This document shows positions 37,265 to 46,494 of a stretch of 64,000 bases of DNA, in pieces. A model generated the notes under the pieces. The model was not told the origin of the DNA. It made no database searches and was given only the letters and a program-made list of their open reading frames with translations. Position 1 is the stretch's first letter, and every line of letters starts with the position of its first letter. Both the position numbers and the translations under genes were made by a program. Where the stretch lies: the NCBI RefSeq assembly GCF_013155365.1, contig NZ_JABJRA010000007.1, forward strand, positions 186,001-250,000, given 5' to 3'. The stretch comes from Nocardioides sp. zg-DK7169. Lineage in GTDB: Bacteria; Actinomycetota; Actinomycetes; Propionibacteriales; Nocardioidaceae.

Positions 37265-38812
37265 ATGCCTGACTTCACTCCCACCCTGACGCGCCGGGGG
37301 CTCATGGGTCTCGGCCTCGGCGCCGTGGCCGCCTGGACCCTGGCCAGCTGTGGCACCGACGACGACGGCGGCTCGGGATCCGGTGGCGGGGCCGCCCTCT
37401 CGGCAGCCGCGATCACCCTGGGCTCGACGGCGATCACCAGCGCCATCGACCCCCACGCCGCGACCTCCAACGTCGGGCGCACCTACGCCATCAACGTCTT
37501 CGACTCCCTCGTCGACTTCGACGGGGACGGCCGGATCGTCGCCTCCCTGGCCACCGACTGGACGCGCGTCGACGAGACCACCTTGGAGCTCACGCTGCGC
37601 GAGGGCGTCACCTTCCACAGCGGCGCGGCGTTCGACGCCCAGGCGGTCAAGGCGAACGTCGAGCGGATCCTGTCCGGCGACCCGGCGTACTCGCTGCTCG
37701 TGGGCCGCCTCGGCCCGATCAGCAAGGTCGAGGTCGTCGACGCGCGGACGGTGCGGGTGATCACCTCCGCACCCGACCCGATCCTGCTCAACCGCCTCAC
37801 GATGATCGACATCGTCGACCCCGCCACGATCGGCAAGGAGGTCACGGTCGAGACCATCTCCGGCACCGGGCCCTTCAAGGTGGTCGGCTACAAGCCGGAC
37901 CAGGAGGTCAGGCTCGAGCGCTACGCCGACGCCTGGCAGCCCTCGGAGAGCATCGCGACCGCGACGCTGGTCGCCATCAGCGACCCCAGCTCCCTGGCCA
38001 TCGCGGTCCGCGCCGGCGAGGTCGACACCGCCTTCGGCCTCGCCCCCGACCAGGTCGCCCAGCTCCAGGGGACCCTCGACCTGGAGACCCCCAGCGCCGG
38101 CTCCTGCGCGATCTGCTCGCTGATCCCCGACGCGGAGCCCGCCCTGGCCGACCCGCGGGTGCGCCGGGCGCTCAACATGGCGATCAACCACGAGGAGTTC
38201 GTGGAGGTCGGCCTCGGCGGCTACGGCGAGGTCAGCACCGGGCAGCTCCTCCAGCCTGGCTACCTCGGCTACGACGACAGCCTCGAGGGGTTCCCCTACG
38301 ACCCCGACGGCGCCAAGGAGCTGCTGGCCGAGGCCGGGGTCACCGACCTGGAGCTGCCGATCGTCACCACCGCGTTCTTCAAGGCCCAGGCCGAGATCGT
38401 GGTCGGCTACCTCGAGGCGATCGGGGTGAAGAGCCGCGTGGAGCTGCAGGACCTCTCGGCGTTCCTCGGCACCCTGCTCAGCAAGAGCGAGTTCCCGCTC
38501 GTCTACTGGCAGACCGACTACTTCGACCTCCAGGACATCCTGAGCGTCACCCGCTTCGGGCCCCAGCAGCCCGGCACCCAGCTGCACTTCGAGAACCCGC
38601 GGTACGCCGAGCTCTACCAGGAGGCCACCGTCGAGCTCGACGACGACAAGCGTGCCGCGGCCATCAAGGAGATGGCGGGCCTGCTCAACGAGGAGGCGGG
38701 CGTCCTGTTCCTCGGCTGGCCCAAGCTCGCCTACGTCCACGCCCGCGACGTCGACCTGCTGCTCGGCGGGGAGTCCCTGATCAACCTGCAGAAGGTCGTC
38801 CGCTCCGCATGA
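37265..38812 (+). CDS. ABC transporter substrate-binding lipoprotein (peptide/nickel/oligosaccharide type, SBP_bac_5)
   Basis: 515 residues. The signal has twin Arg (TRRGLMGLG) and the lipobox LASC with Cys29, so it may be Tat-exported and lipid-anchored. A Gly/Ser linker precedes a family 5 binding fold with LRYTYA-like N-lobe replaced by TYAINVFDSLVDFDGDGRIV, then GTGPFKVVGYKPDQEVRLER and VRRALNMAINHEEF. It captures a peptide or oligosaccharide outside the membrane and passes it to the permeases encoded next. ATG at 37265 follows GAGGGGA. First of five genes joined by 4-bp overlaps. Confidence 0.9.
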   Translation: MPDFTPTLTRRGLMGLGLGAVAAWTLASCGTDDDGGSGSGGGAALSAAAITLGSTAITSAIDPHAATSNVGRTYAINVFDSLVDFDGDGRIVASLATDWTRVDETTLELTLREGVTFHSGAAFDAQAVKANVERILSGDPAYSLLVGRLGPISKVEVVDARTVRVITSAPDPILLNRLTMIDIVDPATIGKEVTVETISGTGPFKVVGYKPDQEVRLERYADAWQPSESIATATLVAISDPSSLAIAVRAGEVDTAFGLAPDQVAQLQGTLDLETPSAGSCAICSLIPDAEPALADPRVRRALNMAINHEEFVEVGLGGYGEVSTGQLLQPGYLGYDDSLEGFPYDPDGAKELLAEAGVTDLELPIVTTAFFKAQAEIVVGYLEAIGVKSRVELQDLSAFLGTLLSKSEFPLVYWQTDYFDLQDILSVTRFGPQQPGTQLHFENPRYAELYQEATVELDDDKRAAAIKEMAGLLNEEAGVLFLGWPKLAYVHARDVDLLLGGESLINLQKVVRSA

Positions 38813-39789
38813 GCGACCTCGCCACGCCGGAGGCGGTGGGGACCCGGGGCCCCACCGCCGCCGGGGGCGTCCTGCGCTCGGCCCTGGTCTGGGTCCTGCG
38901 TCTGCTGGTGGTCACCCTCGGGATCCTCACCATCCTGTTCTTCCTGCTGCGCCTCTCCGGCGACCCGGCCGCGGTCGTCGCGGGCGCGGGCGCCACCGAC
39001 GCGCAGGTCGAGCAGGTACGGGTGTCGCTGGGGCTGGACCAGCCGTTGCTCACGCAGTACGCCCAGTTCCTCGCCGACACCGCCCGCCTCGACTTCGGCT
39101 CCTCGCTGCTCACCGACCAGCCCGCCCTGGGCATGGTGCTCGACCGGATGCCGGCGACGCTGCTGCTGGCCGCCATCACGATCGTGGTCTCCACGCTCAT
39201 CGGCGTACCGCTCGGCGTGCTCGCCGCCGCCCGGCACCGGCGGACGACCGGGCGGCTGCTGTCGCTGCTCGCGGCGCTGCTCCAGGCCGTCCCGAGCTTC
39301 CTGCTCGGCATCCTGCTGCTGCTCGTCCTCGGGCTGCACCTGGGCTGGCTGCCGACCTACGGCTCCGGCACGCCCGTCCACCTGGTGCTCCCGGTGGCGA
39401 CGCTGGCCGCCATCACCATCGCGCGCATCGTGCGCCTGACCCGCTCCGGCGTGCTGCAGGCGCTGGGCCAGGAGTTCACCGGGGCCGCCCTGGCACGCGG
39501 GGCGACGCGCCGACGGGTGCTGTGGAACCACGCCCTGCGCAACGCGCTGGTGCCGCTGACCGCCTTCGTCACCATCGAGGTCGCGCACCTGATCTCGGGC
39601 GCGGTGATCGTGGAGTCGCTCTTCGCCTACGACGGGGTCGGGCGCCAGCTGGTCGACTCGATCTTCCGGCGCGACTACCCGGTCGTGCAGGCCACGGTCT
39701 TCGTGATCGCGGTGCTCGTCGTGCTCATCAGCGCAGCCGGCGACCTGCTGCTGCACCGTCTCGACCCCCGGATGAGGAGGGAGGCGTGA
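38809..39789 (+). CDS. ABC transporter permease (DppB type)
   Basis: 326 residues with six transmembrane helices, the first at about 30-55. DppB marks include LSGDPAAVVAGAGATDAQVE and LGLDQPLLTQYAQFL in the periplasmic part and the EAA loop ALGQEFTGAALARGATRRRV. It pairs with the DppC-type permease to form the channel. Its ATGA start overlaps the previous stop. Confidence 0.93.
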   Translation: MSDLATPEAVGTRGPTAAGGVLRSALVWVLRLLVVTLGILTILFFLLRLSGDPAAVVAGAGATDAQVEQVRVSLGLDQPLLTQYAQFLADTARLDFGSSLLTDQPALGMVLDRMPATLLLAAITIVVSTLIGVPLGVLAAARHRRTTGRLLSLLAALLQAVPSFLLGILLLLVLGLHLGWLPTYGSGTPVHLVLPVATLAAITIARIVRLTRSGVLQALGQEFTGAALARGATRRRVLWNHALRNALVPLTAFVTIEVAHLISGAVIVESLFAYDGVGRQLVDSIFRRDYPVVQATVFVIAVLVVLISAAGDLLLHRLDPRMRREA

Positions 39790-40625
39790 GCCGCCTGTTG
39801 CGTCAGCCGGCCGTGGCGGTCGGGCTCCTGGGCCTGCTGGCCCTGCTGGTCCTGGTGAGCTTCCCGGGCCTGGTCACCGACCACGGCCCCAACACCCAGA
39901 CGCTCTCCCAGCGTCTGGTCCCCCCTGCCTGGATGGACGGGGGCTCCAGCGAGCACCTGCTCGGCACCGACCACCTCGGGCGCGACATCGCCGCCCGCAC
40001 GCTGCACGGCGGCCGGGTCTCGCTGCTGGTCGGGTTCGTCGCGGCCACGGCTGCGAGCGTGCTGGGGATCCTGCTCGGGCTCGTGGCGGGCTACCGCGGC
40101 GGCTGGGTCGACCGGGTCGTGACCGAGGCCGCGAACGTCTGGCTCGCCTTCCCGTTCCTGGTCCTGGCGATCGCCACGGTCGCCGTGGTCGGCTCCGACC
40201 TGAGCGTGCTGGTGGTCCTGCTCGCCGTCGCGGCGTGGGTGACCCCGACCGCGATCACCCGGGCGGCCACCGCCTCGCTGCGCGGGGAGGACTACGTCCA
40301 CGCAGCGATCGGGATGGGGGCCAGCGACACCCACATCCTGCGCAGCCACGTCCTGCGCACCGTGATGGCGCCCAACCTGGTCGTGTGGACGCTGACCGTC
40401 GGCACCCTGGTCGTCATCGAGGGCGCCCTCAGCTTCCTCGGGCTCGGGGTCCGGCCGCCGACCGCGTCGTGGGGAAGCATGCTCAACGACGGCCGGGCCT
40501 ACCTGGAGACGGCGTGGTGGTTGGTGGCGTTCCCCGGCGCGGCGCTGACCCTCACCGTCGCGCTCACCAACCTGCTCGGAGACGGCCTGCGCGACGCGCT
40601 CGACGTCAGGACGGAGTCCCGATGA
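39786..40625 (+). CDS. ABC transporter permease (DppC type)
   Basis: 279 residues from GTG at 39786, which overlaps the previous stop (GTGA). An N-terminal helix (AVAVGLLGLLALLVLVSFP) and LLGTDHLGRDIAARTLHGGR, the DppC signature, are followed by five more helices and the EAA loop DYVHAAIGMGASDTHILRSH. It forms the second half of the import channel. Confidence 0.93.
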   Translation: MSRLLRQPAVAVGLLGLLALLVLVSFPGLVTDHGPNTQTLSQRLVPPAWMDGGSSEHLLGTDHLGRDIAARTLHGGRVSLLVGFVAATAASVLGILLGLVAGYRGGWVDRVVTEAANVWLAFPFLVLAIATVAVVGSDLSVLVVLLAVAAWVTPTAITRAATASLRGEDYVHAAIGMGASDTHILRSHVLRTVMAPNLVVWTLTVGTLVVIEGALSFLGLGVRPPTASWGSMLNDGRAYLETAWWLVAFPGAALTLTVALTNLLGDGLRDALDVRTESR

Positions 40626-41614
40626 CCAGCCCCGATCCCCTGCTCGAGATCACCGGTCTGCGTCTGGAGGCCGGTGCCGCGGACGCGCCGGCACGCCTCG
40701 TCGACGGCGTGGACCTCGCGGTCGCGCCGGGCGAGGTCGTGGGGCTGGTCGGCGAGTCCGGCTCCGGCAAGAGCCTGACGATGCGGTCGGTGCTCGGCCT
40801 GCTGCCGTCCGGGGTCCGCGCGAGCGGCGGACGGGTCGGCTGGGACGGTGAGGACCTGCTCGCGGCGTCCGAGCCCCGGCTGCGCGAGGTGCGGGGCGGG
40901 GAGATCGGGATGGTCTATCAGGACCCCTCGCAGGCCCTCGACCCGCTGATGCGCGTGGGCGACCACATCGTGGAGACGCTGCGCCTGCACGACCCGCGAC
41001 TGTCTCGGCGCGCGGCCCGGGAGCGTGCGGTGGAGGCCCTCGCGGCCGTCGGCGTGCCGGACCCGGCCCGGCGGTCGCGGCAGTACCCGCACGAGTTCTC
41101 CGGCGGGATGAAGCAGCGCGCGATGATCGCGGTCGCGCTCGCCAACCGGCCGCGGCTGGTCATCGCCGACGAGCCCACCACCGCCCTCGACGTCACCATC
41201 CAGGCCCAGGTCCTCGACCTGCTGCGCACCGCACGCGACGAGCTCGGCACCGCCGTCGTGCTCATCACCCACGACCTCGGCCTGGTCGCCGAGATCGCCG
41301 ACCGGGTCGCGGTGATGTACGCCGGGAGCGTCGTCGAGGTCGGGCCGGTGGGAGAGCTGTTCTCGGACCCGCAGCACCCCTACACCCGCGGCCTGCTGGC
41401 CAGCCGGCCCCACCTCGCCGCCCGCGGCGCCGCGCTGCCCGCCATCGCGGGGCAGCCGCCACTGCCGACGGGTCGACCGCCCGGGTGCGCCTTCCACCCG
41501 CGCTGCCCGCTGGCCGGTGACCTCTGCGTCACCGACGCCCCCCTGCTGGAGCTGCGCGGACCGGATCACCGCACCGCCTGCCACGTCCCCGCACCGGAAG
41601 GAGCACTGCGATGA
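40622..41614 (+). CDS. ABC transporter ATP-binding protein (DppD type)
   Basis: 330 residues. Walker A is GESGSGKS, the Q-loop is MVYQDPSQAL, the signature is EFSGGMKQRAMIA and Walker B is LVIADEPTTALD. The C-terminal oligopeptide-transporter extension has Cys residues in CAFHPRCPLAGDLC, which bind an iron-sulfur or zinc site in related DppD proteins. It energises import together with the DppF-type ATPase. It overlaps both neighbours by 4 bp. Confidence 0.93.
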   Translation: MTSPDPLLEITGLRLEAGAADAPARLVDGVDLAVAPGEVVGLVGESGSGKSLTMRSVLGLLPSGVRASGGRVGWDGEDLLAASEPRLREVRGGEIGMVYQDPSQALDPLMRVGDHIVETLRLHDPRLSRRAARERAVEALAAVGVPDPARRSRQYPHEFSGGMKQRAMIAVALANRPRLVIADEPTTALDVTIQAQVLDLLRTARDELGTAVVLITHDLGLVAEIADRVAVMYAGSVVEVGPVGELFSDPQHPYTRGLLASRPHLAARGAALPAIAGQPPLPTGRPPGCAFHPRCPLAGDLCVTDAPLLELRGPDHRTACHVPAPEGALR

Positions 41615-42651
41615 CCAGCCTCCCGGACAGTCCCCCGCGCGGGGTCGACCAGGCGCCCGCGAGCGACCCGGTGCTGCGCGTCGAGCGGCTGCGCAAGACC
41701 TTCCCCGTCTCCCTGGGCCGGCGGCGTACGACGCTCCACGCGGTCGACGAGGTGTCCTTCACGATCTCCCGGGGCGAGACCTACGCCCTGGTCGGGGAGT
41801 CCGGGTGCGGCAAGTCCTCGGTGGCGCGGTGCGTCACCCGGCTGCACGAGCCCACCGACGGCCTGGTCGAGGTGCTCGGCACCGACGTCACCCACCTCTC
41901 CCGCCGCGAGCTGCGCCCGCTTCGCCCCGGCTTCCAGCTGGTCTTCCAGGACCCCTTCTCCTCCCTCGACCCTTCCCACACCGTCGCCGCCCTGGTCTCG
42001 GAGCCGCTGCGGGTGCAGCGCCGCCCCCACGACCGGGACCTGGTCGCCGGGCTGCTGGCAGAGGTCGGGCTCGGCCCCGAGCTGCTCAAGCGCCGGCCCC
42101 ACGAGCTGTCCGGCGGGCAGCGCCAGCGCGTCGTCATCGCCCGGTCCCTGGCCCTCGGCCCGGACCTGCTCGTGCTGGACGAACCGGTGGCCGCCCTCGA
42201 CGCGTCGGTGCAGGCGCAGGTCATCAACGTGCTCCGCGACCTCCAGCGCCGCCGCGGGCTGGCCTACCTGTTCATCTCCCACGACCTCGGCGTGGTGGCG
42301 AACCTCGCGGACCGGATCGGGGTCATGTACCTCGGCCGGATCGTCGAGGAGGGCACCGTCGAGGAGGTGCTGGGCGCGCCGCAGCACCCCTACACCCAGG
42401 CCCTCGTCTCGGCCATCCCGGTCTCCGACCCGGCGCAGCGCGACAGCAGTGCGCGGATCCGGCTCCAGGGCGAGCCGCCCAGCCCGATCGACCGACCCAC
42501 CGGGTGCTCCTTCGCGCCGCGGTGCTGGCTGGCCGAGGACCGCTGCCGGACCGAGACGCCGGCGCTCGTACGCCGTGCGGGCACCGACCACCCGGTCGCC
42601 TGCCTGCTCACGGGCGACCCGGTGGGGGCCGGGCGGCCCGTGGCCGGCTGA
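41611..42651 (+). CDS. ABC transporter ATP-binding protein (DppF type)
   Basis: 346 residues. Walker A is GESGCGKSS, the Q-loop is LVFQDPFSSLDP, the signature is ELSGGQRQRVVIA and Walker B is LLVLDEPVAALD. The C-terminal extension has CSFAPRCWLAEDRC. The first 60 residues include the sequence VERLRKTFPVSLGRRRTTLH. It is the last of the five-gene operon; nothing terminator-like separates it from the convergent methyltransferase gene, 9 bp away. Confidence 0.93.
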   Translation: MTSLPDSPPRGVDQAPASDPVLRVERLRKTFPVSLGRRRTTLHAVDEVSFTISRGETYALVGESGCGKSSVARCVTRLHEPTDGLVEVLGTDVTHLSRRELRPLRPGFQLVFQDPFSSLDPSHTVAALVSEPLRVQRRPHDRDLVAGLLAEVGLGPELLKRRPHELSGGQRQRVVIARSLALGPDLLVLDEPVAALDASVQAQVINVLRDLQRRRGLAYLFISHDLGVVANLADRIGVMYLGRIVEEGTVEEVLGAPQHPYTQALVSAIPVSDPAQRDSSARIRLQGEPPSPIDRPTGCSFAPRCWLAEDRCRTETPALVRRAGTDHPVACLLTGDPVGAGRPVAG

Positions 42652-42660
42652 ACGCCCGGC

Positions 42661-43506
42661 TCAGGTGCGCCGGGCGGTGGTGAGCAGGTACTCCCAGTGC
42701 ATCGGGCCCGGGTCGACGCCGAAGCGGTGCGGCAGCTCGGCGAGCGCGCCGTCGAGCTCCGCGGTGCGGACCTCGTCGTCGGCCAGGTGGCGGTACGCCG
42801 CGATCGTCGGGCCGTAGACGGCCTTGAAGTAGTCGCGCCACTGGGCCCCGTCGGCGAAGTGGTCGACCGCGACCGTCCGTCGCGTGGAGCGCACGTCGGC
42901 GACGTCCGCGCCCAGCATCTCGGCGAGGTGCCCCTCCTCGCCCCACAGCGGCGGCGGCTGGGCGCCGGGCGGCGGAGGCGGGGCGTAGGGCCGCATCGTG
43001 GCGAAGACCTGCCCGATGAACCCCTGCGGGGTCCACGACAACAGCGCGATGGTGCCGTCGCGGCGACACACCCGCACCAGCTCGCGGGCCGTCGCCTCGT
43101 GGCGCGGGGCGAACATGTGCCCGACGCAGGAGATGACGGCGTCGAAGGACTCGTCGTCGTAGGGCAGCCGCTCGGCGTCGGCGGTGTCCCACGTGAGCGC
43201 GAGCCCTTCCGCCTCCGCCACGCGCCGCCCGGCCTCCAGCAGCTCGGGGGTCAGGTCGCTGGCGGTCACCTCCGCCCCCGCACGGGCCGCCGGCAGCGAG
43301 GCGTTGCCGGTGCCGGCCGCGACGTCGAGGACCCGGTCACCCGGGCCGAGGCCCGCGGCCGCGACCAGCGCCGGGCCGAGGTCGGTGATCAGGTCGGTGA
43401 CCAGGCGGGGGTAGTCCCCGCTGGCCCACATCACGCGATGCTTCTCCTTCACCGCAGCGTCGCCGGGGTCGGCGGGGCCCGGGCCGCGGGTGGTCTCGGT
43501 GGTCAT
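42661..43506 (-). CDS. Class I SAM-dependent methyltransferase
   Basis: 281 residues. Motif I is RVLDVAAGTGNASLPAARAG (about 58-77), followed by EVTASDLTPELLEAG, and DESFDAVISCVGHMFAP serves as motif IV. The protein has a proline run (YAPPPPPGAQPPP) near residue 175. It resembles UbiE/Coq5-like methyltransferases; the substrate is unknown. ATG at 43506 has AGAGAGG upstream. An HxlR regulator diverges 167 bp away, suggesting that it controls this gene. Confidence 0.85.
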   Translation of the reverse strand: MTTETTRGPGPADPGDAAVKEKHRVMWASGDYPRLVTDLITDLGPALVAAAGLGPGDRVLDVAAGTGNASLPAARAGAEVTASDLTPELLEAGRRVAEAEGLALTWDTADAERLPYDDESFDAVISCVGHMFAPRHEATARELVRVCRRDGTIALLSWTPQGFIGQVFATMRPYAPPPPPGAQPPPLWGEEGHLAEMLGADVADVRSTRRTVAVDHFADGAQWRDYFKAVYGPTIAAYRHLADDEVRTAELDGALAELPHRFGVDPGPMHWEYLLTTARRT

Positions 43507-43673
43507 GGCGGTGCCTCTCTGCTCGGGAACACGACACCTCCACGCTGCGCCGCGACCGGCCGGCCGGGATAGTGCCGTCTCTGTACCGCGGGTGGTTCCG
43601 GATCTGAAGCGCCCTCGCTCTGGCGCAGCCGCCCGCACGGGCGTGTACTGGAGGGCGGATGAGAGGAAGCCCG

Positions 43674-44345
43674 ATGTCGACGTACGGCCAGTTCTGCCCG
43701 GTGGCCAAGGCGATGGAGATCCTCGACGAGCGCTGGACGCTGCTGATCGTGCGCGAGCTGCTCTCGGGGAGCAGCCGGTTCAACGAGATCCGGCGCGGCG
43801 TGCCGCGGATGTCCCCCGCGCTGCTTGCCAAGCGGCTGCGCACCCTCGAACGTGCCGGGGTCCTCGAGCGCCGCGAGGAGCGCGGCGGCGTGGGCTACCG
43901 GCTGACGGAGAGCGGTCGTGAGCTGTCCGAGGTGGTCGAGGCGCTGGGCCGGTGGGGCGTGCGCTGGATCGGCGAGCTGGGCGTCGCCGACCTCGACCCG
44001 CACCTGCTGATGTGGGACATGCGCCGCACCGTGCCGGTCGGCGCCTGGCCCCGCGAGCGGACGGTGGTCGCGTTCCACTTCACCGACGTCGGGGCGCGCC
44101 AGGCGCGCTGGTGGATGTGCGTGCGCGGCAACGAGGTGGACGTCTGCGACCACGACCCGGGCTTCGAGACCTCGGTGTGGCTGCGCACCACCCTGCGCGG
44201 CCTGACCGAGGTGTGGCGTGGGGACCGGGAGTGGGCCGACCTGCTCGCCGACCCGCGGACCTCGCTCGAGGCGGTCGGCGCCGCCGGCCGCGAGCTGCCC
44301 GCCTGGCTGGGGCGCTCCGCGATGGCCGCGGTGCCCCGGCCCTGA
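43674..44345 (+). CDS. HxlR-family transcriptional regulator with C-terminal extension
   Basis: 223 residues. The HxlR winged helix covers about 5-105: YGQFCPVAKAMEILDERWTL, GSSRFNEIRRGVPRMSPALL and VGYRLTESGREL. Cys9 (QFCPVAKA) is in the position used for redox or ligand sensing in some HxlR proteins. An additional sterol-carrier-like domain of about 110 residues follows, ending RSAMAAVPRP. ATG at 43674 has AGAGGA at good spacing; an ATG at 43659 with GGAGGG is the alternative and adds five residues. It faces a methyltransferase gene. Confidence 0.85.
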   Translation: MSTYGQFCPVAKAMEILDERWTLLIVRELLSGSSRFNEIRRGVPRMSPALLAKRLRTLERAGVLERREERGGVGYRLTESGRELSEVVEALGRWGVRWIGELGVADLDPHLLMWDMRRTVPVGAWPRERTVVAFHFTDVGARQARWWMCVRGNEVDVCDHDPGFETSVWLRTTLRGLTEVWRGDREWADLLADPRTSLEAVGAAGRELPAWLGRSAMAAVPRP

Positions 44346-44413
44346 GCCCCGTCGGACCGGGCACCGACAGCAACGGCAACCGGCGCCCCGAACCGGCCCG
44401 AACCGGCCCGAGA

Positions 44414-44455
44414 CGCCCGAAGCCCCCGGAACCGAGGTTCCAGGGGCTTCGGGCG
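44414..44455. terminator. Bidirectional terminator between HxlR gene and pckG
   Basis: CGCCCGAAGCCCC pairs with GGGGCTTCGGGCG; inside, GGAACC pairs with GGTTCC around GA, with one mismatch between. It ends 15 bp before the pckG stop. Confidence 0.8.
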
Positions 44456-44470
44456 GGTGCTGAGAGGCGA

Positions 44471-46318
44471 TCAGGCCTGGTCGGCCTCGGCCTCGAGCGC
44501 GGCGGCCACGCGACGGTGGGCCACCCAGATCTCCTCGGGCAGGTTCTCGAACTGCTTGAGGTGCTCCTCGCGGAAGCCGATCTCCTGGCGCCAGCGGGCG
44601 TTGTCGATCGACAGGATGGTCTCCAGGTCCTTCTCGGAGATCTCGACGCCGGAGAGCTCGAGCTCCTCCTTGGTCGGGATGATGCCGACGGGGGTCTGGC
44701 GACCCTGCACCTCGCCGTTCTTGAGCTGCAGCAGCCACAGCAGCGGGCGCAGGTTGTCCCGGTATCCGGGCCACAGGAAGTGGCCGTCCTCCGGGTCGCG
44801 CTGGAACCAGTTGACGTGGGCGAAGATCGGCTGCTCCTTCGCCGCACCGACCACGTTGAGGTAGTGCTGGGCGTAGTCGCCCTCGCCGTACGCCATGAAC
44901 GGGCGGTTCGACATGGGGTCGTAGCGCAGCTGGCCCTCGACGCCCTCGGCGGCGAAGGTCGCCTCCGCGCCCAGGGTCAGGCCGTCGTACACACCCTCGG
45001 CGAGGTCGGTGATCGCGCGGACCAGCGGCTCGCGGTCACGGGTGCGGCCACCGAAGATGATCGCGTCGATCGGCACACCGGCGGCAGCGTTGTAGTCCGC
45101 CGCGATGTTCGGGACGTTGTCCAGGGTGGTGGTGAAGCGGCTGTTCGGGTGCGCCCACGGGCTCGTGTCGCCGGGCTCGCGGTCGGCGATCCGGTCGCCC
45201 TTCCAGTCCAGCCAGCCATCGACGTCGGCCGGCGGGTTCTTGGTGCGACCCTCCCACCAGACCTCCTGGGTCTTCTCGTTGTAGGCCACGTTCGTGAAGA
45301 TCACGCCGGTGCCCTCGCCGAGGGACTGCAGAGCGGTGGGGTTGGTGCCCTCGTTGGTGTCCTTGGCCACGCCGAAGACGCCGTACTCGGGGTTCATGCC
45401 GTAGAGCTTGCCGGTGGTCTCGTCGACCCACAGCCAGGCGATGTCGTCGCCGTAGAACGACACGTGGTAGCGGTCGCCGAGGGCGTCCGGGGCCAGCATC
45501 ATCGCGAGGTTGGTCTTGCCGGAGGCGCTCGGGAAGCCACCACAGATGTGGTAGTCCTTGCCGGTCTCCTTGTCGTGGATCCCGATGAGCATGTACTGCT
45601 CGGCGAGGAACTTCTTCGACGCCCAGCCGTCGTACGCCGCCTGGCGCAGGCCGTGGGCGATCTTGCCGAGCAGCGCGTTGCCGCCGTACGACGAGCCGAA
45701 GTGCAGGATCGTGCGCTCGTCGGCGACGGTCACGAAGTAGCGCTGGTCGTCGGGCGTGCCCTGGCCGAGGTTCTCCAGGTCGCCGGTCACGTGGACCGCG
45801 CGCACGAAGCTGTTGGGGTCCTCGAGGTCGTTGATGTGCTCGACACCCACGCGAGCCATGCGCATCATGTGCAGCACGACGGTGCGGGTGTCGGTCAGCT
45901 CGACGCCGGTGGCCCAAGGGCCGAGGGCGTTGCCGGGAGGCGCCATCAGGTAGGGGATGACGTACATCGTCTTGCCCGCGGAGGCACCGCGCATGCGGTC
46001 CTCGAGCATCGGCTTCATCTCCGAGGCCGGACGCCAGTTGTTGTAGACGCCCTTGTCCGCGGGGTTGCTCGTCGCGACGATCGTCCGCTCCTCGGAGCGG
46101 GCGGTGTCCTTGTGGTAGCTGCGGGAGTAGTAGCGACCCTCACCGGCGGGCAGCAGCTCCCCGGCGTCCAGAGCCTCCTGGACCAGGCGAGCGTCGTCGG
46201 CGGAGCTGACCACCTCGACCCGCGCTGCGCCCGTGAGCTCGGCCCAGTACTCCACATACTCCCGCACGCGCGGGTTGGTAAGGCCTGCAGCATCGAGCAC
46301 CGACTGCACATCAGCCAT
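44471..46318 (-). CDS. pckG: Phosphoenolpyruvate carboxykinase (GTP)
   Basis: 615 residues, normal for GTP-type PEPCK. The kinase-1 loop is GFPSASGKTN (261-270), kinase-2 is FYGDDIAWL, and the metal/GTP region includes YVIPYLMAPPGNALGPW. At residue 266 there is Ser where vertebrate PEPCKs have a hyper-reactive Cys (FPSACGKT). It makes PEP from oxaloacetate and GTP, the first step of gluconeogenesis. ATG at 46318 is preceded by AGAGGA; a longer reading to 46453 covers the leader and the operator. An ArsR regulator diverges with an inverted repeat between. Confidence 0.97.
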   Translation of the reverse strand: MADVQSVLDAAGLTNPRVREYVEYWAELTGAARVEVVSSADDARLVQEALDAGELLPAGEGRYYSRSYHKDTARSEERTIVATSNPADKGVYNNWRPASEMKPMLEDRMRGASAGKTMYVIPYLMAPPGNALGPWATGVELTDTRTVVLHMMRMARVGVEHINDLEDPNSFVRAVHVTGDLENLGQGTPDDQRYFVTVADERTILHFGSSYGGNALLGKIAHGLRQAAYDGWASKKFLAEQYMLIGIHDKETGKDYHICGGFPSASGKTNLAMMLAPDALGDRYHVSFYGDDIAWLWVDETTGKLYGMNPEYGVFGVAKDTNEGTNPTALQSLGEGTGVIFTNVAYNEKTQEVWWEGRTKNPPADVDGWLDWKGDRIADREPGDTSPWAHPNSRFTTTLDNVPNIAADYNAAAGVPIDAIIFGGRTRDREPLVRAITDLAEGVYDGLTLGAEATFAAEGVEGQLRYDPMSNRPFMAYGEGDYAQHYLNVVGAAKEQPIFAHVNWFQRDPEDGHFLWPGYRDNLRPLLWLLQLKNGEVQGRQTPVGIIPTKEELELSGVEISEKDLETILSIDNARWRQEIGFREEHLKQFENLPEEIWVAHRRVAAALEAEADQA

Positions 46319-46405
46319 GTGAGCTGTCCTCTCCGGAGCACCAGCGGAACCCTTCCGCCCGCCGGCCCTGCCGAGTTCTGTGTGTATCGTGCGGCCTGCA
46401 GCCAC

Positions 46406-46425
46406 ACTTGAACAATCTTTCAAGT
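46406..46425. promoter_or_regulatory. Candidate ArsR-type operator between pckG and arsR-type gene
   Basis: ACTTGAA and TTCAAGT are perfect 7-bp arms around the 6-nt spacer CAATCT. The site lies 88-107 bp before pckG and 70-89 bp before the regulator gene, in the shape ArsR/SmtB proteins recognise. Confidence 0.55.
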
Positions 46426-46494
46426 CGACATGATTGCACCTCCGGCGCCGCAATGGGCGAGGGGGTACGCATCCCGACCCGAGGAGGGTGCCAG

